Shown: positions 46,832-56,308, numbered from the stretch's first letter. The stretch: DNA of 64,000 nucleotides from Sulfitobacter delicatus (GCF_900102535.1 NZ_FNBP01000002.1:523138-587137); one strand, 5' to 3'. Numbers and translations: made by a program. The notes: generated from the letters alone by a model not told the origin.

Positions 46832-48055
46832 TTAAAAGAACGCCTGCAAGCCGGTTTGGGCACGACCCAGGATCAGCGCGTGCACGTCATGGGTGCCCTC
46901 ATAGGTGTTCACCGTCTCAAGGTTCATCATGTGGCGGATCACTTGGAATTCACCGGAGATGCCGTTGCCGCCGTGCATATCGCGGGACATGCGTGCCACG
47001 TCCAGCGCCTTGCCGCAGTTGTTGCGCTTGACGATCGAGATCATCTCGGGCGCGGCATTGGCGGCGTCCATCAGGCGGCCGACCTGCAGCGAACCCTGCA
47101 GACCCAAGGAGATTTCGGTCATCATGTCGGCCAGCTTTTTCTGGAACAGCTGAGTCTGCGCCAGCGGTTTGTTGAACTGTTTGCGGTCCAGACCGTATTG
47201 ACGCGAGGCGTGCCAGCAGAACTCGGCGGCGCCCATGGCGCCCCAGGAGATGCCGTAGCGGGCGCGGTTCAGGCAGCCGAAGGGGCCTTTGAGACCCTGC
47301 ACATGCGGCAACAGCGCGTCTTCACCAACTTCGACACCGTCCATGACGATCTCGCCGGTGATCGAGGCGCGCAAAGAAAGCTTGTTGCCGATCTTCGGCG
47401 CGCTTAGGCCCTTCATGCCTTTTTCCAGCACAAAGCCGCGAATCTTGTTGTCGTGCTCTTCGGACTTGGCCCAGACGACAAAGACATCGGCGATGGGGGA
47501 GTTCGAGATCCACATCTTGGAGCCGGTCAGCTTGTAGCCATTCGCAGTCTTCACGGCGCGGGTTTTCATGCCCGCAGGGTCGGAGCCGGCGTCAGGTTCG
47601 GTCAGACCGAAGCAGCCGATCCATTCGCCCGAGCAGAGTTTGGGCAGGTATTTCTTGCGCTGTTCTTCGGAGCCGTAGGCATAGATCGGATACATGACGA
47701 GGCTCGCCTGCACTGACATCATCGAGCGGTAGCCGCTGTCCACGCGCTCCACTTCGCGGGCAACCAGACCGTAAGAGACATAGTTGCCGCCCAAGCCGCC
47801 GTATTCCTCGGGGATGGTGACGCCCAGAAGGCCCATGTCGCCCATTTCGCGGAAGATGCCCGCGTCGGTTTCTTCATTGGCGAAGGCATCGATCACGCGG
47901 GGCTGTAGCTTTTCTTGCGCATAGGCATGGGCAGAATCGCGGATCATGCGTTCGTCTTCGGTCAACTGGCTGTCGAGGCGGAAGGGGTCCGTCCAGTCGA
48001 AGGTTCCGAGGTCGGGCTTGTCTTTGGCGCGCAGCGCGGGGGCGTCGGCAGTCAT
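46832..48055 (-). CDS. gcdH: Glutaryl-CoA dehydrogenase
   Basis: This 407-residue acyl-CoA dehydrogenase has [15 protein letters not shown], the [16 protein letters not shown] segment, [18 protein letters not shown], and the catalytic glutamate in [17 protein letters not shown], which is the glutaryl-CoA dehydrogenase form. It converts glutaryl-CoA to crotonyl-CoA in lysine and tryptophan breakdown. It is divergent from a LysR gene; an ATTTGC...GCAAAT palindrome lies in the 83-bp spacer. Confidence 0.95.
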   Translation of the reverse strand: MTADAPALRAKDKPDLGTFDWTDPFRLDSQLTEDERMIRDSAHAYAQEKLQPRVIDAFANEETDAGIFREMGDMGLLGVTIPEEYGGLGGNYVSYGLVAREVERVDSGYRSMMSVQASLVMYPIYAYGSEEQRKKYLPKLCSGEWIGCFGLTEPDAGSDPAGMKTRAVKTANGYKLTGSKMWISNSPIADVFVVWAKSEEHDNKIRGFVLEKGMKGLSAPKIGNKLSLRASITGEIVMDGVEVGEDALLPHVQGLKGPFGCLNRARYGISWGAMGAAEFCWHASRQYGLDRKQFNKPLAQTQLFQKKLADMMTEISLGLQGSLQVGRLMDAANAAPEMISIVKRNNCGKALDVARMSRDMHGGNGISGEFQVIRHMMNLETVNTYEGTHDVHALILGRAQTGLQAFF

Positions 48056-48079
48056 GAGGGCATCCTTTCGGGTGATGTG

Positions 48080-48100
48080 ATTTGCGGCAGTATTGCAAAT
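48080..48100. promoter_or_regulatory. Candidate LysR operator between gcdH and its regulator
   Basis: ATTTGC-N9-GCAAAT is a perfect 6-bp inverted repeat containing the T-N11-A core of LysR sites. It lies 25 bp upstream of gcdH and 39 bp upstream of the LysR gene, where one regulator could control both. Confidence 0.6.
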
Positions 48101-48138
48101 TGCGCGGGGGAACTCTATCGCTGCTTTGTCCTGTGTTT

Positions 48139-49044
48139 ATGAGAAAAACTCATATGATTGCGCCGCGCCGTTTCCTGCCTTCGATCTCTGCCCTGCTGTC
48201 GTTCGAGGCGGTCACCCGGCTTGGCACCGCCACGGCGGCGGCGCAGGAATTAAACCTGACGCAAAGCGCAGTGAGCCGCCAGATCAAGACGTTGGAGGAA
48301 CAGCTGGGCGTGGCACTGATGATCCGGCAAGGGCGGCGATTGACGCCCACGCAGGCGGGGTTGGAGTATGTGGGACAGGTGCGCGACATCCTAAACCGCT
48401 TGGCGCAGGCCTCGGTCTCGGCGCGCACCAACCCCACGGGCGGCACGCTCAATCTGGCGATTCTTCCGGCCTTTGGGATGCATTGGCTGGCCCCGCGCCT
48501 GCGCGACTTTGCCCGTGATCACCCAGAGGTCACGGTGAACCTCTCGACCCGGCTGCGGCCTTTTGCTTTTGACGGCAGCCGCTTTGATGCGGCCATTCAT
48601 TTTGGTCATGAGGACTGGCCCGGCGTGCGCTATCTTCCGCTGCTGCCGGAAACCGTCGTGGCGGTCTGTGCGCCTGACCTGTTGTCAGAGCCGCTGGAGG
48701 ACGCGCGCGAGATTCGCCGCCTACCCCTGCTGCACCTTGAGACCCGCCCCCGCGGCTGGGCGCGTTGGCTGGGCACTCTGGGCGAGACCGAAGACCCGCC
48801 GGTGGGCATGATGTTCGACCAGTTCTCGACGATGGCGCAGGCGGCGATCCATGGCTTGGGCGTGGCGCTGCTGCCGACGTTCTTTGCCCGGCCCTATCTT
48901 AATGATGGGCAGTTGGTGCTCGCCGCCGCCCAGACCACCCAGAGCATCGGGAATTACTACCTCGTCTGGCCCGAGGACCGGGATGAGACCGGCGCGCTGG
49001 TGTCCTTCCGCAACTGGCTGGCCCAGCAGGCGCAGGCGGACTGA
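48139..49044 (+). CDS. LysR family regulator, probable gcdH regulator
   Basis: This 301-residue protein has the LysR winged helix-turn-helix (about residues 20-80, GTATAAAQELNLTQSAVSRQ) and the C-terminal effector domain of the GcvA-like branch (DFARDHPEVTVNLSTR, FDAAIHFGHEDWPG). Divergence from gcdH suggests that it senses glutarate or glutaryl-CoA and controls gcdH. ATG 48139 lies in an ATGAG-AAAAA-CTCAT palindrome; ATG 48154 is an alternative. Confidence 0.88.
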   Translation: MRKTHMIAPRRFLPSISALLSFEAVTRLGTATAAAQELNLTQSAVSRQIKTLEEQLGVALMIRQGRRLTPTQAGLEYVGQVRDILNRLAQASVSARTNPTGGTLNLAILPAFGMHWLAPRLRDFARDHPEVTVNLSTRLRPFAFDGSRFDAAIHFGHEDWPGVRYLPLLPETVVAVCAPDLLSEPLEDAREIRRLPLLHLETRPRGWARWLGTLGETEDPPVGMMFDQFSTMAQAAIHGLGVALLPTFFARPYLNDGQLVLAAAQTTQSIGNYYLVWPEDRDETGALVSFRNWLAQQAQAD

Positions 49045-49137
49045 GCGCCCCAAGCTTTCAACGCTGACGCCCAAGTTATGCCGTATTCGCGCGTTATGCA
49101 CAGGCATATCTGCCCGATCCGGGCGACCAAAAGGAGC

Positions 49138-49497
49138 ATGATGATGCTGAGTTCATTCCGCAAAGGCGCCGGCATGCTTGCCGTCGTCACAACTGTCTTC
49201 GGCGCTACCGGCGCGCTGGCCGAGGCTCGCAACGTGCTGATCGTCGACGGCGCTTATTTCCCCGCGCTGACCCATGTGCAGCCGGGCGACCAACTGGTCT
49301 TTATCAACAACTCGACCACCAACCACACAATCACCGGCGCGAATGACGCTTGGACCAGCGGCCCGATCCCGGTCCTTGGCAGCTATACGCTGGATGTGGA
49401 TGCTGACACGCCCGAAACATTCACCGGTGCTGGCTCCGAAGCCGATGCGGCGGTGATGGAAGGTGCGATCTCATTTGATGCAGTGGCCACCGAGTAA
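49138..49497 (+). CDS. Secreted cupredoxin-like protein
   Basis: This small protein (117-119 residues) has a signal peptide (MLSSFRKGAGMLAVVTTVFG to ALA, cleavage near AEAR) followed by a cupredoxin-like fold: HVQPGDQLVFINNSTTNHTIT with one clear histidine copper-site position, and a terminal EGAISFDAV strand. The usual C-x-x-H-x-x-M end of blue copper proteins is absent, so copper binding is doubtful. Three consecutive ATGs (49138, 49141, 49144) follow AAGGAG; 49144 has the best spacing. A terminator follows. Confidence 0.75.
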   Translation: MMMLSSFRKGAGMLAVVTTVFGATGALAEARNVLIVDGAYFPALTHVQPGDQLVFINNSTTNHTITGANDAWTSGPIPVLGSYTLDVDADTPETFTGAGSEADAAVMEGAISFDAVATE

Positions 49498-49520
49498 CCG
49501 GTCCGACGCTTGATCTAACG

Positions 49521-49546
49521 AAAGCCCCGCCCTCGGCGGGGTTTTC
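49521..49546 (+). terminator. Terminator after the cupredoxin-like gene
   Basis: CCCCGCC-CTC-GGCGGGG (49525-49541) is followed by TTTT, 24 bp after the stop codon. Confidence 0.88.
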
Positions 49547-49561
49547 GCGTGTTTAACCGAT

Positions 49562-49975
49562 TTACTGTGCGAAGACGCGCTCCATATCGGCGAACCCTTT
49601 GATCTCAATCGGGTTGCCTGATGGGTCGCGGAAGAACATTGTCGCCTGCTCGCCCGGCTCCCCCTCGAACCGCAGCGAGGGTTCGATAATAAAGTCGACC
49701 TCCGCGCCTTTCAGCCGGTCGGCGAGCGCTTTCCAGTCGTCCATCTGCAACACCACACCGAGGTGCGGCATCGGCACCATGTGATCGCCGACCTTGCCCG
49801 TCGCCGCGGTGGCAAAAGGCTCGCCCAAATGCAGCGAAATCTGATGGCCGAAAAAAGAGTAATCAACCCAAGTCTCCGTCGACCGCCCCTCTTGGCAGCC
49901 CAGCACCTCGCCGTAGAAGGCGCGGGTCTGGTCGAGGTCGCGGACGTTATAGGCAAGGTGGAAGGGGGTGAGCAT
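49562..49975 (-). CDS. VOC superfamily (glyoxalase-like) protein
   Basis: This 137-residue protein has the paired beta-alpha-beta-beta-beta form of vicinal oxygen chelate proteins: HLAYNVRDLDQTRAFYGEVL at the start and TMFFRDPSGNPIEIKGF near the end, with candidate metal ligands at H6, H54 and the terminal glutamate. Substrate is unknown; relatives act in glyoxal detoxification or ring cleavage. It stands alone between two terminators. Confidence 0.85.
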   Translation of the reverse strand: MLTPFHLAYNVRDLDQTRAFYGEVLGCQEGRSTETWVDYSFFGHQISLHLGEPFATAATGKVGDHMVPMPHLGVVLQMDDWKALADRLKGAEVDFIIEPSLRFEGEPGEQATMFFRDPSGNPIEIKGFADMERVFAQ

Positions 49976-50115
49976 GGTGGTCTCCTGTCTGGTTGACGCC
50001 TGTGTAGCTTGCGGGTGCGAAGGTGCAAGGGGTCAAGCGGTTGGGTGCCGGACGCGAAGCGCTTCTAGCCTGTACTAACGTCGCCCAGGATGCCGCAGTC
50101 GCAATAGCCCCCACG

Positions 50116-50143
50116 AAAAAGGCGCGCCCGGTTGGACGCGCCC
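50116..50143 (-). terminator. Terminator after the 5'-nucleotidase gene
   Basis: On the minus strand a GGCGCG / CGCGCC stem with a 10-nt loop is followed by TTTTT, 25 bp after the stop codon at 50168. Confidence 0.8.
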
Positions 50144-50167
50144 TCTCCGGTCAGGTTTGCACCCGCC

Positions 50168-51724
50168 TTACTTCATCGTGATGCGGCCATCGGTGTAGGG
50201 AGTGTAGGTCCCGTCCTTGGCCAGATACTCCGCCGTCACATCGGCCAGGTCGGGGCCGTAGTCATAGGCGTTTTCCGCGTCTTTAAACATCGCATAGCCA
50301 TCCCCGCCATTGCGGACATAGTTGTTCGACACAACGCCATAGGTCTTTTCCGGATCAATCGGCGCATCGCCGATCATCACGTCGCTAATCCGGCTGCCCG
50401 GCTCGGCCTTAGGGTCAAAGGCAAAAGACATGCCCGCGACTTGGGGGAAACGCCCGGCTTGCTCTTCATGCTGGCTCACACCGTTCTCCAGCGCCTCGAC
50501 CAGCGTCGCGCCGCTGACCTGGAAGGTCGACAGCGTGTTCTGGAACGGCAGTACCGTCAGCACTTCGCCCATGGTCACTTCGCCTGCATCGATAGAAGCA
50601 CGCAAACCGCCCGAGTTGGAAATCGCAACGTCGATGCCCTGATCCTTCACACGGTCCAACATCGCATCCGAAACAAGGTTGCCCATAGAGCATTCTTGCG
50701 CCCGGCAGCTGCCACGTTCGCCATCAATCGCTTCAGAGGTTTCGGCAACCACGCGGTTGCGGATTTCTTCAAGCGGTTTGGCCGCCTCGGCGATCCGGTC
50801 CACCGTGGGCTGGTCTTCGGTTACCGCCGCGTCCATGATCAGCGGCTCGCCTTCGGCTTTGGTGATGTTGCCTTCGTCGTCAAAGGTGACGTTCAACTCG
50901 CCCAAGAACTTGCCATAGGCATAGGCATGAACAATCGCCGTTTCGCCCACCATCGTCGGATAGGGCCCCTCGGCGCGTTCATTGGTGTTGCTGAGCAGGG
51001 TATTGGTATGGCCACCCACGATCACGTCGACGCCGGTGGTCTCTGCCGCGACCTTTTGATCGACGCTATAGCCAGAGTGGCTGAGAACGATGATCTTGTT
51101 CACGCCTTTAGCGGCCAACAAATCCACCTCGCCCTGCACCGCCGCAACGGGATCGGAGAAGGTGACATTGTCGCCGGGGCTGGCGAGCTCATGGGTATCC
51201 TGCGGTGTCAGACCGATGAGGCCAATCTGCTCCCCGCCCTTCTCGATCACGGTGGATTTCGCCAGCTTGTCGGCCAAAAGCGGTTCGTTCGTGACATCAC
51301 CGTTGGACATCAGCACCGGGAACTCCACCGCGTCCATAAAGCCGCGCAGCACTTCGGGGCCATCGTCGAACTCGTGGTTGCCCACGGTCATCGCGTCATA
51401 GCCCATGTTGTTCATCATTTCGGCCGCGAGCATGCCCTTGTAATGGGTGTAGAACAGCGTGCCCTGAAACTGGTCGCCGCCATCCACAAGAATGCTGTTC
51501 TCCGCCCGGTCGCGCGCTTCTGTGATTGCGGTCATCAAACGACCGGAGCCGCCAAAGCACTTGCCTTCGCCATTGTCCTCAGAGCTGCAGGGCCCGTCAT
51601 ATTTGCTGATCGGCTCAAAGCGGGCGTGGAAATCATTGGTGTGCAGGATGGTGAGATTGTACTCAGCCGCGGCCATGCCAGTGCTCAGCGCCAGAACCGC
51701 ACCTGCGGTCAGGAATCGTTTCAT
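50168..51724 (-). CDS. Periplasmic bifunctional metallophosphatase/5'-nucleotidase
   Basis: This 518-residue protein has a signal peptide (cleavage near GMAAA-E21), a metallophosphoesterase domain with D31 and H33 in HTNDFHARFEP, GNHEFDDG and GGHTN, and a C-terminal 5'-nucleotidase domain (about 330-500, NSGGLRASIDAGEVTMG). It releases phosphate from extracellular nucleotides. ATG 51724 is used because the longer frame runs into the divergent DUF952 gene. Confidence 0.94.
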   Translation of the reverse strand: MKRFLTAGAVLALSTGMAAAEYNLTILHTNDFHARFEPISKYDGPCSSEDNGEGKCFGGSGRLMTAITEARDRAENSILVDGGDQFQGTLFYTHYKGMLAAEMMNNMGYDAMTVGNHEFDDGPEVLRGFMDAVEFPVLMSNGDVTNEPLLADKLAKSTVIEKGGEQIGLIGLTPQDTHELASPGDNVTFSDPVAAVQGEVDLLAAKGVNKIIVLSHSGYSVDQKVAAETTGVDVIVGGHTNTLLSNTNERAEGPYPTMVGETAIVHAYAYGKFLGELNVTFDDEGNITKAEGEPLIMDAAVTEDQPTVDRIAEAAKPLEEIRNRVVAETSEAIDGERGSCRAQECSMGNLVSDAMLDRVKDQGIDVAISNSGGLRASIDAGEVTMGEVLTVLPFQNTLSTFQVSGATLVEALENGVSQHEEQAGRFPQVAGMSFAFDPKAEPGSRISDVMIGDAPIDPEKTYGVVSNNYVRNGGDGYAMFKDAENAYDYGPDLADVTAEYLAKDGTYTPYTDGRITMK

Positions 51725-51854
51725 GATAGTTCCCCTGTTGTTTGTTATATCGGCATCGTGGCGCGGTGCCGTGCGCGTGTCAAAGGTCATATTGCCTGCC
51801 CCATGGTCACCCTCGGCCCCTTGACCACCGGCCTCGTGGCGGGCATCAGAAGTT

Positions 51855-52205
51855 ATGCTGATTTTTAAGATATTCCGCGCCGACGAATGGGCGGCGCTGC
51901 GCAAAGACGGGGCCACCGATGGGGCGCCGATTGATGTCACCGATGGCTATGTCCATTTCTCGACCGCCGAACAGGCCGAGGAAACCGCCGCTAAGCATTT
52001 CGCTGGCGTCGATGGGTTGTTCCTGCTGGCCGTGGACAGTGACGCCCTTGGCGACGCGCTGGAATGGGAGCCGTCGCGTGGTGGGGCGCTGTTCCCGCAT
52101 CTCTACCGCCAGTTGACGATGGATGACGTGCTCTGGGCCCAGCCGCTACCGCTCGTTGACGGGGTGCATCAGTTCCCCGCAGGTTTGGGCGAGGCCAGCG
52201 CATGA
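51855..52205 (+). CDS. DUF952 family protein
   Basis: This 116-residue protein has the DUF952 pattern: IFKIFRADEWAAL, DGYVHFSTAEQAEETAAKHF and GALFPHLYRQLTMDDV. The family resembles ADP-ribosyl-handling folds, but its function is not established. It opens a four-gene cluster (DUF952, DUF1330, pyrD, arsC) in which each start overlaps the previous stop by 4 bp. Confidence 0.88.
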   Translation: MLIFKIFRADEWAALRKDGATDGAPIDVTDGYVHFSTAEQAEETAAKHFAGVDGLFLLAVDSDALGDALEWEPSRGGALFPHLYRQLTMDDVLWAQPLPLVDGVHQFPAGLGEASA

Positions 52206-52633
52206 CCGGCTATATCGACCCCGAACGCGCCCAGTTCGACGCTTTCAAGGGGCTGGATCGGGATCAGCAGATCGACATGCTGAACCTCGTGCGCCTGCGC
52301 GACAAGGCGAACTACCCTGGCGATCACGAGGCCGCGCGCGATGGGCTGACAGGGGCCGAGGCCTATGCCGCCTATGGCCGCGACAGCGCCCCGGTGCTGG
52401 CCCGTGTGGGCGGCAGCATCCTGTGGCGCGGCGCCTTTGACGTGACGCTGATCGGCCCGCAGGATGAAGCATGGGACATCATGTTCATCGCCCGCTACCC
52501 GTCTGCCCACGCCTTCCTCGCAATGATTTCGGACCCGGAATATCAAGCCGCCGTTGTGCACCGTCAAGCCGCGGTGGAGACCTCCCGGCTGATCCGCTCC
52601 CGCGCCCTGCCGCTGACCGAGGGTTTTGCATGA
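52202..52633 (+). CDS. DUF1330 family protein
   Basis: This 143-residue protein matches the DUF1330 ferredoxin-like fold: [40 protein letters not shown] and [22 protein letters not shown]. Its function is unknown. The ATGA overlaps at both ends tie it to DUF952 and pyrD. Confidence 0.85.
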   Translation: MTGYIDPERAQFDAFKGLDRDQQIDMLNLVRLRDKANYPGDHEAARDGLTGAEAYAAYGRDSAPVLARVGGSILWRGAFDVTLIGPQDEAWDIMFIARYPSAHAFLAMISDPEYQAAVVHRQAAVETSRLIRSRALPLTEGFA

Positions 52634-53673
52634 CGCCGCTGCTCGAACGGCTCGGCCTGCGCGCCCTGCACCAGCTTGACCCCGAAGCCGCCCATGGTCT
52701 GGCGATCCGCGCTCTGCGCGGCAGGCTAGCCCCTGCCCCCGGCCCGCAGACCTCGCCGCGCTTGCGGACCACATTGGCGGGGCTGGACCTGCTGAACCCG
52801 GTTGGGCTGGCAGCGGGCTTTGACAAAAATGCCACCGCCGTCGCGCCGCTGTCGCGTGCGGGTTTTGGCTTTATCGAGGTCGGTGCTGCCACCCCCCTGC
52901 CCCAGCCCGGCAACCCGCGCCCGCGGTTGTTTCGCCTGACCGAAGACCGCGCCGCGATCAACCGGTTCGGCTTTAACAACGACGGGATGCAAGCGATCTG
53001 CGCAAGGCTTTCGCGCCGAGGGTCTGGCGTGCCGGTGGGGTTGAACCTCGGGGCCAACAAGACCAGCGAAGACCGGGCGGCCGATTTTGCCAAGGTCATG
53101 ACCGTCGCCCGCGATCACGTCGATTTCGCGACCGTCAATGTCTCCTCCCCCAACACCGAAAAGCTCCGCGATTTGCAGGGCAAAGCCGCCCTCGCAGCCT
53201 TGCTTGAAGGCGTGATGGAAGTGCGCGGTGCCACGCCGGTCTTCCTGAAAATCGCCCCCGATCTGACCGAGGCCGAGATCGAAGACGTGGCCGAAGTCGC
53301 CCAGAACGCCGGTGTCGCGGCGATCATCGCCACCAATACCACGCTGGACCGGACCGGCCTTGCCAGCGCCCATGCGCCTGAGGCGGGCGGCCTCTCGGGC
53401 GCGCCGTTGTTCGAACGCTCGACCCTCGTTTTGGCGCGGCTCTCGGGGCTGACGGACATCCCGCTGGTCGGTGTCGGGGGCGTCTCGGATGCCGAAACCG
53501 CCTACGCTAAAATCTGCGCCGGCGCCTCTGCGCTGCAACTCTACACCGCGCTGGTCTTTGGCGGCGTTGGGCTGGTCGAAGAGATCACCACGGGGCTGGA
53601 CAAGCTGCTGGCCCAAGATGGTTTCGCGAATGTCGCCGATGCGGTGGGCAGCAAGCGTGAGGACTGGCTGTGA
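52630..53673 (+). CDS. pyrD: Quinone-dependent dihydroorotate dehydrogenase PyrD
   Basis: This 347-residue class 2 enzyme has the N-terminal membrane-contact helices ([20 protein letters not shown]), [40 protein letters not shown] with the catalytic serine, and the FMN-binding [12 protein letters not shown]. It oxidises dihydroorotate with ubiquinone in pyrimidine synthesis. ATG 52630 overlaps the DUF1330 stop; the frame extends to 52471 only as readthrough. Confidence 0.96.
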   Translation: MTPLLERLGLRALHQLDPEAAHGLAIRALRGRLAPAPGPQTSPRLRTTLAGLDLLNPVGLAAGFDKNATAVAPLSRAGFGFIEVGAATPLPQPGNPRPRLFRLTEDRAAINRFGFNNDGMQAICARLSRRGSGVPVGLNLGANKTSEDRAADFAKVMTVARDHVDFATVNVSSPNTEKLRDLQGKAALAALLEGVMEVRGATPVFLKIAPDLTEAEIEDVAEVAQNAGVAAIIATNTTLDRTGLASAHAPEAGGLSGAPLFERSTLVLARLSGLTDIPLVGVGGVSDAETAYAKICAGASALQLYTALVFGGVGLVEEITTGLDKLLAQDGFANVADAVGSKREDWL

Positions 53674-54011
53674 TTACTCTTTGGCACAATCCGCGCTGCT
53701 CGAAATCGCGTCAGACGCTGGCCTTGATCGAAGACGCGGGCGTGCCGGTAACTTTACGCCGGTATCTCGATGATGCGCCTTCGCGGGATGAGATTCTGGC
53801 GGCGCGCGATGCGCTTGGGCTGGGTGCCGTTGAGATAATGCGAACGGGCGAGAAGGTGTTCAAGGACCTGAGCCTTAGTAAAGACAGCCCCGAAGACACG
53901 CTTCTCGACGCCATGGCTGCCCACCCTATCCTCATCGAACGGCCCATCGCCTTCCGCGATACCCGCGCCGTGATTGGGCGCCCGCCGGAAGCCGTAAGAG
54001 CGCTGCTCTAA
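53670..54011 (+). CDS. arsC: ArsC/Spx-family arsenate reductase-like protein
   Basis: This 113-residue thioredoxin-fold protein has the ArsC signature [12 protein letters not shown] with catalytic C10, and the terminal [20 protein letters not shown]. The family includes glutaredoxin-dependent arsenate reductase and close relatives of unproved activity; there is no ars operon here. The GTG start overlaps the pyrD stop, and the end overlaps the convergent MATE gene by 4 bp. Confidence 0.85.
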   Translation: MITLWHNPRCSKSRQTLALIEDAGVPVTLRRYLDDAPSRDEILAARDALGLGAVEIMRTGEKVFKDLSLSKDSPEDTLLDAMAAHPILIERPIAFRDTRAVIGRPPEAVRALL

Positions 54012-55384
54012 CCCGCCGCGCGCTCCAGCGCCGGATAGCGCAGCCCCAGCGTGATGCCCCGCACCACGAAGGACACCAGCAGCGAAATCCACAACCCATG
54101 GTTGCCAAGGTTCGGCACCAGCAACAGCGCCACCGCGACATAGAACAGGAACGACACCAGCATCATGTTGCGCATATCGCGCGAGCGGGTGGCCCCGATG
54201 AAGATGCCGTCGAGCATATAGGCCGCGCAACCCAAGAGCGGGGCCGCGACCATATAGGGCAGATAGAGCCGCGCAACGTCCTGCACCTCGGGCGCTTTGG
54301 CCATCAGATCAATGATCGCCCCGCCCGCCAATGCAAACGCCAGCGCCAGCAGCACGCTGACCAAGAGCGCCCAGCCCGAAGTCAACACCGAGCCGCGCCG
54401 CAGGACTTCACGCTGGCCCGCGCCATAGGCGCGCCCGACGATGGCCTCGGCGGCAAAGGCAAACCCGTCCAGCCCGTAAGAGGTGATCATCAGGAATTGC
54501 AGCAGCACCTGATTGGCCGCCAGTGTGACATCGCCCAAGCCCGACCCCATGAAGAGGAAGGAGACAAAGATCGCCTGCAGCAGCAGCGAGCGGATCAGGA
54601 TGTCGGTGTTCACCTGCATCATCCGCTTCCAACGCGGCCCGTCAAAGACCTGCACCCAGTCGCGCCAGGCAGGCTGCACGAAGGCTGCGCGGCAGAACCA
54701 CAGACCAAGAACCGCACCGCTCCATTCGGCAAGGAAAGTGGCAATCGCAACGCCCTCGACACCCCAGCCGAGGCCCAGCACGAACCACAGATCGAGCAAT
54801 ATGTTCAGCCCGTTCATCCAGACCTGCAGTACCAGCACCGCACGGCTGCGCTCTTGGGCAATCAGCCAGCCGGTGATCGCATAGATCGAGATCGCAGCGG
54901 GCGCAGACCAGATGCGGATCGCCATATATTGCCGCGCCAGCCCTTCGACCTCGTCGGAGGCGGGAGCCACCTGAAAGGACGCCCAGAACAGCGGCAGTTG
55001 CAACGCCATGAGCACCAGCCCCGCGCCCGCGCCGATCAGTAAGCCGCGCGTCAAGAGGGCCGCGACCTCGCCCTCTTCTCCATTGCCAGCAGCCTGTGCC
55101 GTTAGCCCGACGGTGCCCATGCGCAGAAAGCCGAAAATCCAATAGAGCGCCGAAAGGATGATCGCCCCCAGCCCCACCGCGCCGATGGGGGCCGCTGCGC
55201 CCAACTGGCCGACCACGCCGGTATCCACCGCGCCGAGGATCGGCACTGTGGCGTTGGAAATGACGATGGGGATCGCGATCTTGAGCACACGGCGGTGCGT
55301 CACCACATCGCGGGCGGCCAGCGTGCCGCGCTCGACCGCCCGCAGATCAGCGTCGGTAAGCGGTTCGGCCTCCGTCTCAGCCAC
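54008..55384 (-). CDS. MATE family efflux transporter (DinF-like)
   Basis: This 458-residue membrane protein has 12 hydrophobic segments in two homologous halves, with the internally repeated PILGAVDTGVVGQLG region of MATE proteins near the N terminus. It should export cationic compounds using a proton or sodium gradient. Its start overlaps the end of the upstream thioesterase gene by 8 bp. Confidence 0.9.
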   Translation of the reverse strand: MAETEAEPLTDADLRAVERGTLAARDVVTHRRVLKIAIPIVISNATVPILGAVDTGVVGQLGAAAPIGAVGLGAIILSALYWIFGFLRMGTVGLTAQAAGNGEEGEVAALLTRGLLIGAGAGLVLMALQLPLFWASFQVAPASDEVEGLARQYMAIRIWSAPAAISIYAITGWLIAQERSRAVLVLQVWMNGLNILLDLWFVLGLGWGVEGVAIATFLAEWSGAVLGLWFCRAAFVQPAWRDWVQVFDGPRWKRMMQVNTDILIRSLLLQAIFVSFLFMGSGLGDVTLAANQVLLQFLMITSYGLDGFAFAAEAIVGRAYGAGQREVLRRGSVLTSGWALLVSVLLALAFALAGGAIIDLMAKAPEVQDVARLYLPYMVAAPLLGCAAYMLDGIFIGATRSRDMRNMMLVSFLFYVAVALLLVPNLGNHGLWISLLVSFVVRGITLGLRYPALERAAG

Positions 55385-55889
55385 GCCGCTGGGGCATTAC
55401 GAAATGGCCCGTGGCCTGGGCGAAAATGCGGCTGCGGTTGTCCTGCCACGCCTCGACATGCACGCTGGCATAGCGCCGCCCGGAGCGGTTAATCCGCGCG
55501 CGCGCATAGGCATCGCGTGGCAGACCAGTGCGCAGGTAATCGACGGTGAAATCAATCGTTTTGGGCAGACGCGGCAGGTGGTCCCCATCCAGATTGTCGA
55601 GATTCAGTGCACCGCTTTCCATGTCTTCCCAGATCAGCCCCCAGCTGAGCGTGATGATCGCCGTGACCTCCAGAAACGCTGCCGTCGCGCCGCCGTGGAG
55701 CGCAGGCAGGATCGGGTTGCCGATAAGTTGGTCGGTATAGGGCATGACGCCAGTCAGCTCATCGCCGCGACGTTCCAACTGGATGCCCAGAAACTGGATG
55801 TAGGGCACGCCTTCGACCAGCGCGCGCAGCACCCCGTCGCGGCGTTGTTTGATGACCTGAACTGGCTCTGGCTTGCGACGCTCACTCAT
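55377..55889 (-). CDS. PaaI-type thioesterase (first of a tandem pair)
   Basis: This 170-residue hotdog protein has the PaaI motif LPALHGGATAAFLEVTAI and the terminal SRIFAQATGHFVMPQ strand. The N-terminal 30 residues add a basic helix (RRKPEPVQVIKQRRDGVLRA). It overlaps the next thioesterase gene by 4 bp, so the two are cotranscribed and may form a hetero-oligomer. Substrate is unknown. Confidence 0.85.
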   Translation of the reverse strand: MSERRKPEPVQVIKQRRDGVLRALVEGVPYIQFLGIQLERRGDELTGVMPYTDQLIGNPILPALHGGATAAFLEVTAIITLSWGLIWEDMESGALNLDNLDGDHLPRLPKTIDFTVDYLRTGLPRDAYARARINRSGRRYASVHVEAWQDNRSRIFAQATGHFVMPQRRG

Positions 55890-56308
55890 TTGTGGCCCTC
55901 CACGGTGAAAGTGCCTGTTGCGGTAGCCACAAGGTTCTCGGCGTCCTCATCCGTCGCCGTGGCGCGGACGAACGCTACCGAGCGGGTCACGTGATAGCAG
56001 GTCGCGCGTGTGGTGATGGACTGACCGGGGGTCGCAGCGCGCAGGTATTCAATGCGCAGGTCCATCGTCGCCGTGGCCGCCGGGTTGCTCGGGTGGCTCA
56101 TCACCGCAGCACCACAGCAGGTGTCCATCAGGGCGGAGACCGCGCCGCCGTGAATCACCCCGGTCTTGGGGTCACCGATCAGCTTCTCATCGTAAGGCAT
56201 GGTGATCTCGGCAGAGCCATCGCCCAAATCACGCAGTTCCATGCCAAGCGCCATGGAATGCGGCAGGGCCTGAATGAACTGGCGCGCCATTTTTAACTTG
56301 TCCGACAT
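55886..56308 (-). CDS. PaaI-type thioesterase (second of a tandem pair)
   Basis: This 140-residue hotdog protein has GVIHGGAVSALMDTCCGAA, the catalytic helix of the family, and MDLRIEYLRAATPGQSI. It is a diverged paralogue of the downstream gene. ATG 56308 (MSDKLKMARQFIQAL) is chosen; the frame runs back to 56488 through the start of the divergent MerR gene. Confidence 0.88.
   Translation of the reverse strand: MSDKLKMARQFIQALPHSMALGMELRDLGDGSAEITMPYDEKLIGDPKTGVIHGGAVSALMDTCCGAAVMSHPSNPAATATMDLRIEYLRAATPGQSITTRATCYHVTRSVAFVRATATDEDAENLVATATGTFTVEGHK

Noticed and set aside
46693..46863. Upstream extension of the E1 protein
   Set aside because: The extra 57 residues are encoded by the intergenic inverted repeat and the end of gcdH and do not resemble the family.
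50132..51868. A 578-residue open frame antisense to the 5'-nucleotidase gene
   Set aside because: The opposite strand encodes a complete nucleotidase with signal peptide and all motifs; the antisense frame has none.
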